NCBI GenBank assembly: GCA_905479495.1
Contig: CAJQMR010000003.1
Location: 62,001-126,000 of the forward strand
Length of the DNA: 64,000 bases
Source: an uncultured Anaerolineae bacterium
GTDB taxonomy: Bacteria > Chloroflexota > Anaerolineae > Promineifilales > Promineifilaceae
Direction of reading: 5' to 3'
Shown here: one piece after another, positions 35,501 through 43,158 of the stretch
Numbering within the stretch: position 1 is the first letter of the stretch
Layout of the letters: each line of letters opens with the position of its first letter
Notes under the pieces: model-generated
Told to the model about the DNA's origin: nothing
Database searches by the model: none
What the model saw: only the letters and a program-made list of their open reading frames with translations
Program-made: the position numbers and the translations under genes

Positions 35501-36384
35501 ACGGTAACATTTAACGTAAAGGAAGTTGGCGTGCCCCCACCGGGATCGGTGAGCTGCGTTGCATCAGCTACCGTTATTTCCCCAGTCAAGATGTCTACAT
35601 CAAAAACGTTCTGGCCTGAACCGCCCGTTACAGTGTAGCTGAGTTTATCATTCGGATCAGCATCCGACGCCACAATCGTATCAACGACGGTATCATTGGC
35701 ACTATCTTCTGGTACAGAGAACGTTTGGTCGTCTACCACCGGTAATTGCTCGGCATTTACCGTAAGGCTAAAGTCGTAGAAACAAAGTGGCGCACCGCCC
35801 AAACTGTCGCCAACCGTCAATGTCCAGATACCCAATGGGTCTTCGCTAAAATAGGCGCTCAATGGTTCTTCGGGGCGGAAAGTGCCGCTGGTTGGCGCGG
35901 GGCCACCTACTTGAGCAGCGGCATTATCATCAAAAGTAACCGTTGCTATGCCACCGTACACTGTATTATCGGTATAAGTAAAGTTAGGTGCATTGTAAAT
36001 TAAATCCACCCGCGTTCCAGTGGGACTGGTAAGGTACATGTAAATTTCACGATTGATAGGATCGCCACCTTGATCCCCACTAGAAAAACAGCTACCAGCA
36101 TCCAGCGCATCAATTTTTTCAAACTGAATCGTCGCAGTCACCGACGAAATGGAAGCTCCTGTTGAAAAATCGCTGGTGGTATATTCGACTGTACGATTGA
36201 TAAAGCTGCCATCGGCGGCACCGTCGGTGCCGTTGCTTTTAGTGACCGTGGCGGCATAGGCCAGGGAGGGCAGCAAAACGATCAGGCCCAGCACCAGCAA
36301 AATGAGAGAGGATCGGAAATAGCGCCGAGATGAGATGCCCGTTCGCCGACCTGATTTCTTGAGTACACGCTTCGACTGCAACAT
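32539..36384 (-). CDS. Large cadherin-like repeat surface protein
   Basis: 1281 residues. N-terminal basic stretch and signal segment (SLILLVLGLIVLLPSLAYAA); a proprotein-convertase P-like domain (about 45-210, with DPLGIWTLTVGD); a cadherin domain (about 215-320, SVPEDSANDTVVDTI and ILTGEITVADATQL); then about nine tandem Ig/cadherin-like domains of two alternating types to about residue 1110, rich in NDAPVITESDP, DGNGGTDTITVNVTI and YTISDG motifs with calcium-ligand aspartates; then YDIFLPMITNNF and a CARDB-like domain. Such proteins are secreted or surface-bound adhesins. No sortase motif or membrane anchor ends it. AAGGAA precedes the ATG. Confidence 0.87.
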   Translation of the reverse strand: MLQSKRVLKKSGRRTGISSRRYFRSSLILLVLGLIVLLPSLAYAATVTKSNGTDGAADGSFINRTVEYTTSDFSTGASISSVTATIQFEKIDALDAGSCFSSGDQGGDPINREIYMYLTSPTGTRVDLIYNAPNFTYTDNTVYGGIATVTFDDNAAAQVGGPAPTSGTFRPEEPLSAYFSEDPLGIWTLTVGDSLGGAPLCFYDFSLTVNAEQLPVVDDQTFSVPEDSANDTVVDTIVASDADPNDKLSYTVTGGSGQNVFDVDILTGEITVADATQLTDPGGGTPTSFTLNVTVTDSAALSDTAVITINVDNVNDAPVITESDPVSVPMDEDGAPTAFSLNLHATDQDGDTLSWSIDTQGSNGTASASSPGNASTIGYTPTANYNGSDSFVVQVSDGNGGTDTITVNVTIDPVNDNPNAVDDTFTVTEDSSDNSLDVLANDTDAPDSDETLEITAVGATDNGGTTTFNTAVITYTPALNFSGTEVFTYTISDGSLSDTATVTVTVTGVNDPPVITESDPATANMSEDSNPDSFSLTLNATDPDTTDTLTWSIQTQASNGIATASGTGTSKAIGYTPNTNYNGTDSFVVQVSDGNGGTDTITVNVNISAQNDPPDAVNDDSYTVDENSTNNNLTVLGNDTTPDAGETLEITAVGATNNGGTATINASTSILYSPAASFVGTEVFTYTITDGNNRYDTATVTVTVQDVNEAPVIDQTSPISVTIDEDGSPTAFSPLALSATDGDGDAMTWSIFDQGNIGTASISGTNPNPSSTINYAPTANMNGADSFVVRVSDGRGGTDDITVNVTINPQNDNPDAVDDNLSVNEQSSNNTLTPLTNDTIYPDSGETLTITAVGTPNNGGSVTININNTDLNYTPLSTFIGTEVFTYTISDGNGGSDTATISVSVDDVNFAPTITEGTSTSVTMSEDGSPTAFSLSLNATDPDGNTLTWSIQTQASNGTASASGTGTAIAINYTPNANYNGSDSFVVRVSDGFGGTDTITVNVTIDPVNDAPVAVDDSASTPPDTAVVINVLDNDTDVENDTLTVTGVTQGSKGSVTHNGTTVTYTPNPNEAGSDSFTYTISDGNSGSDTATVTVQLGTYDIFLPMITNNFVSAPDLVVTNINASSSLIEVTIENQGSQATSTGFWVDFYIDPNPVPTHENELWADLSDEGIVWGVNVSIPAGDSLTLSYSTVTGAPNLYYSAANSSYSGSLPVGTPVYAQVDSAHLNTSYGGVLETHEILGGTYNNVSSEYTAVATATSVISVASAASFSSAQPLDLPLR
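33300..35450 (-). repeat. Tandem DNA repeat inside the cadherin-like gene (about 590-bp period)
   Basis: The gene contains about four copies of a unit of roughly 590 bases, each coding one pair of alternating domains; unit boundaries near 35400, 34820, 34230 and 33640 are marked by the ITESDP/SVTMSEDGSPTAFSL-like sequence. Copies are clearly similar but not identical, so they are long-standing duplications and still a likely site of copy-number change. Confidence 0.75.
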
Positions 36385-36611
36385 AGATTCCTTCCTAAAA
36401 TGGTTAAAGATAAATTTGGTGTCGGTACGGCCGTTTGGCTCAATGAAATAAAAATTTATGCAGGGTGAGTTCCTAACATGCTATTTCCCGACAATCTGTA
36501 TTGTAGGAGGTGGTCACAGGACCGTATATCACATGTTGGTCATAGCAATTAGGTCCTAATACCCATAAATTTTGCGTGAAAGCTTTTGAGTGGGGGGCGA
36601 ATCTGGTAACA

Positions 36612-36647
36612 AAAAAAGACCCATCCAGCGAATGGAATGGGTCTTTG
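36612..36647 (-). terminator. Intrinsic terminator of the PHP gene
   Basis: AAAGACCCAT (36616-36625) with ATGGGTCTTT (36638-36647), followed on the minus strand by a seven-T run (36618-36612). Between it and the adhesin start at 36384 are one ACGGCCGT palindrome and no gene. Confidence 0.85.
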
Positions 36648-36677
36648 CTCAGTTAAAATTAAGGGAGGAGGGACTGA

Positions 36678-37613
36678 CTAACGAACAATCTCGGGATTGA
36701 GCAGCCGAGTCAACAGCGTGTCCAGCTCTGCTTGCGAGACGCCCGCCACGCCCAACGGCCGATCCACCCGGTCGTGGCAGTCAGAGCCGCCACCGGTAAT
36801 CAGATTGTACTTTTGCGCCCATTCAGCCATCAGCTTACGGTGCTGCGGCGCATGGCCAGGATATTCTACTTCCAGCCCGTCCAACCCCAGCAACTCATCA
36901 TCCAAAAACTCCGGCATGAGGATTTCTACCGTTTCAATGGGCGGCAGCACCTCATTGTAAAGGCTCTTCCCTGGGTAAGACCCGGCTGCCGGATGGGCAA
37001 AAATACGTACCAACTGCGGGTATTTTTTCAGCAGCGGTGTCAACTGCTTCGGGTCAATGCCCGAGGGCACATAGGCGGGGCTGTCGTTGCCAATGAGCAA
37101 ATTGACCTGCTCTTTGTCCAACCCGTGATTTTCTTTGAGGGCCACAGCAAAATGACGACGGGAGACGTTGACCGCCAGTGCTTCAATTTCTTCAGCAGTT
37201 AACGCGTGCTTGAGCAGCGGCTGCTTGCCGTTGGGGCCAAACTCCGCGTTAATGATCTCGACGCGGGCGCGCACCAGGCCACCGCCACGCCCCTGGCTAA
37301 AAATCTCGGTTGCCATCTGCCGGAATTCGTCGTCTTGCAGCAAATCGTAGGGGATGTAGAGCAAATAGTGGAGGGTGCCGGTGAAATACGGGCGTCTAAA
37401 CCGCAGCGATACTTCTACTCCGGGCACCACCCGGATGCCCAACTTTTCGCCAGCGGCTAAGGCTTCATCCAGGCCGTTGAGGGTATCGTGATCAGTCACG
37501 CCAATGGCCTGCAGGCCCAAATCTTTGCCAGCCTGCACCAGCTCGGTGGGGCTGTATTCGCCATCGGAGGCGGTTGTGTGATTATGTAAATCAGCAATAT
37601 AGGAAAGTGTCAT
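36678..37613 (-). CDS. PHP-domain phosphoesterase
   Basis: 311 residues. PHP metal motifs: YIADLHNHTTASDGEYSPTE at the N-terminus, IGVTDHDTLNGLDEAL, VVPGVEVSL, then IFAHPAAGS and the late GGGSDCHD. This is the order of stand-alone PHP phosphatases such as 3',5'-nucleoside bisphosphate phosphatases (YciV/RnaseAM-like). Two starts are possible: TTG at 37616 and ATG at 37613; AGGAG is better placed for the ATG. The gap 37614-38003 holds the promoter of the next plus-strand gene. Confidence 0.85.
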   Translation of the reverse strand: MTLSYIADLHNHTTASDGEYSPTELVQAGKDLGLQAIGVTDHDTLNGLDEALAAGEKLGIRVVPGVEVSLRFRRPYFTGTLHYLLYIPYDLLQDDEFRQMATEIFSQGRGGGLVRARVEIINAEFGPNGKQPLLKHALTAEEIEALAVNVSRRHFAVALKENHGLDKEQVNLLIGNDSPAYVPSGIDPKQLTPLLKKYPQLVRIFAHPAAGSYPGKSLYNEVLPPIETVEILMPEFLDDELLGLDGLEVEYPGHAPQHRKLMAEWAQKYNLITGGGSDCHDRVDRPLGVAGVSQAELDTLLTRLLNPEIVR

Positions 37614-37782
37614 CAAAAACTCCTGTCATTAATAAATTCACAGAACTCATTGCACCATGCGAATCTGTCAGGTGGGCTTAACGGCCGTTTCCAAATCCAA
37701 GTGCTATCTTAGCAGCAAATTTTATCTACAGAAACTCGGTTAGTAAGGAAGTCGGCGTGGTTCCCGATTCTTTGTTAATAAT

Positions 37783-37811
37783 TTGACAACATTGATCAGG
37801 CTATTTTAATA
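37783..37811 (+). promoter_or_regulatory. Candidate sigma-70-type promoter for the beta-helix protein gene
   Basis: TTGACA (37783-37788), a 17-base spacer, and TTAATA (37806-37811). It lies about 190 bases upstream of the start at 38004, in AT-rich sequence. The rest of 37614-38003 contains two ACGGCCGT palindromes and no gene. Confidence 0.4.
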
Positions 37812-38003
37812 CCATATTTTCGTTGGCCAAGCTGTATATTGGCCCGTCGTATAGTTGCTCGGCAGGCATCTTCTCATGGCGGGTTTTACCATATGAGGGT
37901 GAGTGCTGCTTGAAAAGACGCCCGGGGACGGCCGTTTCCTGACACACTTATCCACGAAAAATTCTAAACGCGAGTAATCGCAAAAGGTATAAGGAGCATG
38001 ATC

Positions 38004-40013
38004 ATGATTCGAAGAATAATGACTTTATTCACTTTAACCACTTCTAGTCTGCTCATAACCATTTTGGCAATTTTAACGCTCGCCCAAGAATCGGTCGGGG
38101 CAAGCTTGTGTGTGAATACAACGGGTGGTGGAGGATGTTATACCAAAATCCAGGACGCAATTGATAACGGTATTCCTGGCGATACTATCCTAGTAAGTGC
38201 GGGGACGTACACAGAGCACATTACCATGACCAATGGAATCTCTATTTATGGTGAAGGCTTTGACAATACAGTTATTAATGGCAATCATACTTCTGCTCAA
38301 TCTACCGTCTATATTGAGCCAGGCGTATCGGCTTCAACTATTTTATCCGGCGTTCATGTGATTGGCGGGGGTGCAAGCGAAATTACCGGTTCGGTAAGTG
38401 CAAACCTCTTTGGTGGGGGGATTGGCATCTGGTATGCCTCACCCACAATCATCAACACCTGGGTGTCTAATAATACGGCCAGACAAGGAGGTGGAATATA
38501 CGTAAATCGCGGGGCACCTACATTTGAAAATGTGCCCGTTTGGTGGAACGTCGCCGAGCGGGGTGGGGGCATTTATGTAGACAGTGCCACAGTGACCATG
38601 ACTGGCGTTCTGACCGACAATGTGCTGGATACCAATGGAACCGTGTGGTGGAATACGGCGACAATTGAGGGGGGTGGCATTTACTTGCAAAATGCCACGG
38701 GGACGATCAATGGCCTGCGTGTCTGGTGGAATGAGGCAGACACACAAGCCTCCACATCAGGCGGTGGCATCTACGTGTATGGCGATTCGCCAATCGCGAT
38801 CCAGGGGAATTGGATTGGGGGGAATTCGTCTCGTGCTGGGGGCGGTTTCAGTTCCTATGCAGCCACAAATCTAAAAATAACGGACAATCTCTTTTTAGAA
38901 AATTCAGCTGAAAACAATGGAGGCGGTCTGAGGTTTATAGACTCTTCAGGCTTGCTGGAAAACAATCTTATTATAAGCAATACTATCAACGGTGATTTTG
39001 GCGGTGGGGCCTATGTTTTGGGTAGTACCGGCGAGATGACCATCCAAAAAAATCTCTTTCAAGGAAACCAAAAGGCACCTGTGGGAATAGATAATGGCGG
39101 CAAGGCACTCATCAATGCCAATACGTTTGTGAATAACGAAGGGAATATTGCCAGCGGTATTCGGCTTTACCAGTCTGGAGCTGTAACAGTTACCAACAAC
39201 ATTTTGGCGCAAAATCAGGCTAATTTTGGTGCTGCTGTGTACGTCAGTGAATCATCGCCTGTCAGGCTTATCAACAACACCGTCACGGAAAATGATGGAG
39301 AAGGCATTTATTTTGACAATGCGCCCAACATCGTTATTGTGAATAACATCGTTTACAACAATACTGACAACGGTCTGGCTAAAAATCCGGCAGACAGTTC
39401 AGTATACACACTCGATTACAACGATGTTTATGATAACAAGGGCTCCGGGCCCGATTATGCGGGTGGCTTAACTCCAGGGGCACACGATGTGGCGATTGAT
39501 CCACTGTTTGTCGCCACGGGCAACAATATTACCGCCTACTACCATCTGCAACCCAGTTCACCCGTAAATAGCGGTGGCTCAACTGTGTGGGCACCAACGA
39601 CAGACATTGATGAGCAAATTCGCCTGAGCGATGGCACGGTGTCCATAGGGGCTGATGAATATGTTTCAGCTGCATTAGCGGTTGTCAAATATACCGATCA
39701 GCAGAATGTGCAGCCTGGCGACAGTTTAACATACACAATTGTGGTTACCAATACAGGGGACATTGACTTCACCGCAACAATCACCGATGATTTGCCTTCT
39801 CAAGTCACACCCAATGCCAGCCTGGTTTGGACGACGACGATTCCTGCGTTGGGGGGCGTCTGGACACAAACCGTCAATGTGACGGTTAATGAAGGTTATA
39901 CTGGCGTTTTGACCAATGTTGTTCGCGTTAGTACCGATCAGAGCGTATCCGGCATCTATACCCACACACTCTTGATTGGTTCAAAGGTTTATCTGCCATT
40001 TGTGGTGCGATGA
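38004..40013 (+). CDS. Secreted right-handed beta-helix protein with DUF11-like C-terminal domain
   Basis: 669 residues. Signal peptide (LLITILAILTLAQESVGA); then CVNTTGGGGCYTKIQDAIDN and a long run of parallel beta-helix coils (about 40-530) with GGGIYV, GGGFSSYAATNLKIT, NNGGGLRF-type turns, as in pectate-lyase-like/PbH1 proteins; then a DUF11/CARDB-like domain (about 560-650, GDSLTYTIVVTNTGDIDF). It ends in SKVYLPFVVR, close to the YLP-type C-terminus often seen in secreted Chloroflexota proteins. No catalytic lyase residues were identified, so it may be an adhesin or sugar-binding protein. AAGGAG is spaced correctly for the ATG at 38004. Confidence 0.83.
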   Translation: MIRRIMTLFTLTTSSLLITILAILTLAQESVGASLCVNTTGGGGCYTKIQDAIDNGIPGDTILVSAGTYTEHITMTNGISIYGEGFDNTVINGNHTSAQSTVYIEPGVSASTILSGVHVIGGGASEITGSVSANLFGGGIGIWYASPTIINTWVSNNTARQGGGIYVNRGAPTFENVPVWWNVAERGGGIYVDSATVTMTGVLTDNVLDTNGTVWWNTATIEGGGIYLQNATGTINGLRVWWNEADTQASTSGGGIYVYGDSPIAIQGNWIGGNSSRAGGGFSSYAATNLKITDNLFLENSAENNGGGLRFIDSSGLLENNLIISNTINGDFGGGAYVLGSTGEMTIQKNLFQGNQKAPVGIDNGGKALINANTFVNNEGNIASGIRLYQSGAVTVTNNILAQNQANFGAAVYVSESSPVRLINNTVTENDGEGIYFDNAPNIVIVNNIVYNNTDNGLAKNPADSSVYTLDYNDVYDNKGSGPDYAGGLTPGAHDVAIDPLFVATGNNITAYYHLQPSSPVNSGGSTVWAPTTDIDEQIRLSDGTVSIGADEYVSAALAVVKYTDQQNVQPGDSLTYTIVVTNTGDIDFTATITDDLPSQVTPNASLVWTTTIPALGGVWTQTVNVTVNEGYTGVLTNVVRVSTDQSVSGIYTHTLLIGSKVYLPFVVR

Positions 40014-40019
40014 GGATGG

Positions 40020-42092
40020 CTAAATCGGGGAACCTCCCTGCTTAGCTGTTGAAATCTCAATGACATTTCCCATCACGGAAACATCGTACCCGGGCATGGC
40101 CGCCACGGCCGTTTTAAAATCATCGTCGTGCAACAGGTCCAGCAACGGCCGTAACCGTTCACTCTCGTACGTCTGGCGAGTCATCACCAGATCGTACTGC
40201 TCGTGAGCCAGCGGCACAAAGTCCAGCTTGAGCGCCCGCGCCGCCGCCTGGATGCCCAGACCAAAATCGGCCGCACCAGAGGCCACGGCGGCGGCCACGG
40301 CCAGATGCGTATACTCCTCACGGCCGTAACCGGGCACCTGATCTGGCTTAATGCCTAATTTACCCAGTTCATAATCGAGCAGCACCCGCGTGCCCGCGCC
40401 ACGCTGCCGATTCACCAGCTGTACATCTTGCCGCGCGGCAGCTTCCCAACCCTGAATGCCTTTGGGATTGCCCGAGGGCACCAGCCAGCCCTGCTCCCGG
40501 CCCACCAGCGTGAGCAGCACCACGTCTTCGTCAGGTAAGTAACGCCGCACGTAGCTCTGGTTGTAAATGCCTGTTTCTGGGTCCAGCAGGTGCGATCCGG
40601 CCAGATGGCATTCGCCCCGGCGCAGGGCCACCAAACCGCCCAGGCTGCCCACGTTTGCCGAGGCCAGCCGCCCGCCGCCGCGCTCTGCCAAAAATTGGGC
40701 AATGAGGTCCAGCGTCAGATCATGGCTGCCAATGGCTAAAATGGTGTGGGCTAGGTCGCGCGCGTCCCGGTAGAGATGCACGGTCACATCGCTGCCCGCA
40801 TCGGCCCCTTCGCTAAAGCGGGGAATGCGCACAATGCCGTCGGCCCGCACCAGGGAAGTGATAACCCCCGCCCCCCGGCTGATGGGTGTAGTGACAAAAC
40901 GGCCGTTCACCTCCCCCACCGCCACGCGCACAAAATCATCATCGCCCATGTGTGAATTCAGCTTGCGGGTCAGCGTAGCGGGGATGGTTGGCGGTTGGAA
41001 CGGCCGTTGTCCCTGCCATCGTGCCAAAACCGGCTCCACAAAAATCTCGCCAGTCAAGGCCGCGCTAACGGGGTAACCGGGCACGCCAATAATGGGAATT
41101 TGCGATTGGCGATTGGGGATTGGAGATTGGTCATCAGTTTCCAGTCCCCAATCTCCAGTCTCCAGCATGCCCAAAATAACCGGATGCCCCGGCCGCACAG
41201 CCACACCATGCACCAGCAACTGCCCCAACGATTGCACCACATGGGCCGTGTAATCCTCACTGCCCGCAGAAGATCCGGCATTCAGCAAGATAAGATCGTG
41301 ATTTTGGGCAGCCAGGCGCACGGCCGTTTGAATCGCTTCAGACTTATCCGGCACGATGGGCCAACGCGTGGGCAATCCACCCCACTCGGCCACCTGAGCC
41401 GCCAGCACCATGCTGTTGTATTCGATAATCTGTCCCGGCTGAATGCCTCGTTCGGCCACATTTTCCGTAGAGACCAGCTCGGACCCGGTGGGAATAATAG
41501 CCACACGCGGCTGGCGGTAAACAGACACAGTGGCATGACCAGACCCCGCCAGCGCCCCCAAATCAACAGGGCGCAGCTTATGGTTGGCAGGCAATACCAG
41601 CTCGGTAGCTACCATATCTTCGCCCATGGGCCGCACATGGTGCCACGGTGGCAAACTGGCGCGAATTTCAATGCCAGAACGGCCGTCTGGCAGTTCAACC
41701 TGCTGCGTATGCTCAATCATCACCACGGCGTTGGCCCAGGGCGGCAGCGGATGGCCCGTGTTGACCGGGCGCATCGGGCGTGGTTCGCCAGGTGTATCGT
41801 CCCAATCATCAACCAGGGTAAATTGCAGTGGCTGGGTTTCGGTGGCCCCTTCGCTATCTTGGGCACGCAGGGCATACCCATCCATGGCGCTGGCATGGTA
41901 ATGGGGTGAGGAAATTTTGGCCCAAACGGCGCTGGCTGTGATACGGCCGTTGGCCTGCGCCACCGGAATCTCTTCAGCCGCCAACGGCTGCCAGCGATTT
42001 GCCGCCTGCAAAGCCTCTTGAAAAACCGCCTGGGCTTCTACCAAAGGGATGTCTTCTAAATAAACGTTTCGTTTGCGTTCTTCTTGTGCCAT
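40020..42092 (-). CDS. MoeA-type molybdopterin molybdotransferase fused to a PBP-like domain
   Basis: 690 residues. MoeA part (about 1-435): VAQANGRITASAVWAKISSP, SAMDGYALRAQD, AVVMIEHTQQV, IPTGSELVSTE, LILLNAGSSAGSEDYTA and VIGVPGYPVSA-like sequence; it inserts molybdate into adenylylated molybdopterin. C-terminal PBP_like domain (about 450-670), a periplasmic-binding-protein fold that senses small molecules (ASANVGSLGGLVALRRGECH, RQRGAGTRVLLDYEL). Fusions of this kind act in molybdenum-cofactor metabolism or regulation. A short extra segment of repeat origin lies within the MoeA part (see 41098-41168). It is convergent with the beta-helix gene, six bases apart. Confidence 0.88.
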   Translation of the reverse strand: MAQEERKRNVYLEDIPLVEAQAVFQEALQAANRWQPLAAEEIPVAQANGRITASAVWAKISSPHYHASAMDGYALRAQDSEGATETQPLQFTLVDDWDDTPGEPRPMRPVNTGHPLPPWANAVVMIEHTQQVELPDGRSGIEIRASLPPWHHVRPMGEDMVATELVLPANHKLRPVDLGALAGSGHATVSVYRQPRVAIIPTGSELVSTENVAERGIQPGQIIEYNSMVLAAQVAEWGGLPTRWPIVPDKSEAIQTAVRLAAQNHDLILLNAGSSAGSEDYTAHVVQSLGQLLVHGVAVRPGHPVILGMLETGDWGLETDDQSPIPNRQSQIPIIGVPGYPVSAALTGEIFVEPVLARWQGQRPFQPPTIPATLTRKLNSHMGDDDFVRVAVGEVNGRFVTTPISRGAGVITSLVRADGIVRIPRFSEGADAGSDVTVHLYRDARDLAHTILAIGSHDLTLDLIAQFLAERGGGRLASANVGSLGGLVALRRGECHLAGSHLLDPETGIYNQSYVRRYLPDEDVVLLTLVGREQGWLVPSGNPKGIQGWEAAARQDVQLVNRQRGAGTRVLLDYELGKLGIKPDQVPGYGREEYTHLAVAAAVASGAADFGLGIQAAARALKLDFVPLAHEQYDLVMTRQTYESERLRPLLDLLHDDDFKTAVAAMPGYDVSVMGNVIEISTAKQGGSPI
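41098..41168. repeat. Intergenic-type repeat read in frame within the MoeA gene
   Basis: On the minus strand this stretch reads CTGGAGACTGGAGATTGGGG, continues through ACTGGAAACTGATGACC and AATCTCCAATCCCCAATCGC, and is made of short tandem and inverted pieces. It adds about 23 residues (ETGDWGLETDDQ, SPIPNRQSQIP) between ILGML and IIGVPGYP, where MoeA proteins normally have only a short turn. The same CTGGAGAC-type sequence occurs between genes, for example near 50990-51020. Confidence 0.75.
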
Positions 42093-42190
42093 AAGTAAAA
42101 ACTCGATTTATGAAATTTTTTGTGCTGAGCATATCATACCAAACGGCGCTTAACGTCTCCACTGTTTGCCAGGTAGCCGGGGTGGGCCTG

Positions 42191-42227
42191 CAAACAAAAG
42201 CTCCCTTATCGATTGATAAGGGAGCTT
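42191..42227 (-). terminator. Intrinsic terminator of tRNA-Lys
   Basis: AAGCTCCCTTATC (42198-42210), loop GATT, GATAAGGGAGCTT (42215-42227); on the minus strand a TTTTGTTTG tract follows. Confidence 0.8.
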
Positions 42228-42237
42228 CTAGGCCGTA

Positions 42238-42310
42238 TGACTCCGACAGGATTCGAACCTGTGACCAAGTGATTAAAAGTCACCTGCTCTGCCAGCTGAG
42301 CTACGGAGCC
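42238..42310 (-). tRNA. tRNA-Lys (anticodon TTT)
   Basis: 73 bases on the minus strand, folding as a full cloverleaf: acceptor GGCTCCG with CGGAGTC and discriminator A, D-arm GCTC/GAGC, anticodon stem GGTGA/TCACT with loop CTTTTAA (anticodon TTT), and T-arm with GGTTCGAATCC. The 3' CCA is not encoded. A terminator follows directly. Confidence 0.97.
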
Positions 42311-42562
42311 GTCACGAAGCGTAAGTATAGCCGTGCCTCAATGGGTATGCAAACCAAATCCAGCACAAATCTTCATTCGTGCGAGGTTCCCTAAACGTTA
42401 TTATTTATGTAACAAATTCAACAAATACTTTACGAAACTGCCAATCTCTACTACGATACCCGAACCCATTTGGGTATCAAGCGAAACCGCATCAAAAAGA
42501 ATGGTTTGCCACACCTTTTGGCGTCGCTTATAATTTCAAATATCTTCAGGAGAAATCATTTC

Positions 42563-43156
42563 ATGGCTCTGACCGAGTCCAACGCCCCACAACCGCAATT
42601 CCACGACACGACACCCGTTGCCGAAGGAAAACAGCCAACTGAGCTTGTCGTTCGCGAAATCGTCGAGACATTGCTTCTGACATTTTTCATCTTTTGGCTG
42701 GTAAACAGCTTTGTCGGCCGTTACCGCATTGACGGCAGCAGCATGAACCCGACCCTACAAGATGGCCAATATTTGCTAATTAATAACTTTAGCTATTACT
42801 TAACTGAGCCAGATCGTGGCGACATCATCGTTTTTCTCCATCCCAATAGCGATTTAAACCTGATCAAACGTGTTATTGGCTTGCCGGGCGATCATGTCGA
42901 GATCCAGGATAGGCACGTGATGGTCAATGGCGTTTTGCTGACTGAACCTTATATTCAAGCAGACCCAACCTATACGGGCGATTGGACTGTGCCCGCTGAT
43001 GAATTTTTTGTGTTGGGGGATAACCGCAACAGCTCCAGTGATTCCCATTCCTGGGGCTTCTTGCCTGAGGAAAATATTATCGGCAAAGCGGATATTGTCT
43101 ACTGGCCTATTTCCGATTGGGAAATGGTGCCGCACTTTAAACATCCGCTAAACTAA
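42563..43156 (+). CDS. lepB: Signal peptidase I
   Basis: 197 residues. One N-terminal membrane segment (ETLLLTFFIFWLVNSFVG), then catalytic S60 in DGSSMNPTL, K102 in LIKRVIGLPGD, and the conserved boxes D (FFVLGDNRNSSSDSHSWG) and E. It cleaves signal peptides of secreted proteins on the outer face of the membrane. The start at 42563 has AGGAG nine bases upstream. Its stop lies two bases before the RpiB-like gene of the BMC locus, so it shares the transcript, although no BMC role is known for this family. Upstream gap 42311-42562 shows no other gene. Confidence 0.93.
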   Translation: MALTESNAPQPQFHDTTPVAEGKQPTELVVREIVETLLLTFFIFWLVNSFVGRYRIDGSSMNPTLQDGQYLLINNFSYYLTEPDRGDIIVFLHPNSDLNLIKRVIGLPGDHVEIQDRHVMVNGVLLTEPYIQADPTYTGDWTVPADEFFVLGDNRNSSSDSHSWGFLPEENIIGKADIVYWPISDWEMVPHFKHPLN

Positions 43157-43158
43157 TT

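Noticed and set aside
40995..41909. A 304-codon plus-strand open frame opposite MoeA
   Set aside because: Rich in His, Arg and Gln, as expected for the complement of a real gene; MoeA motifs are clear on the other strand.
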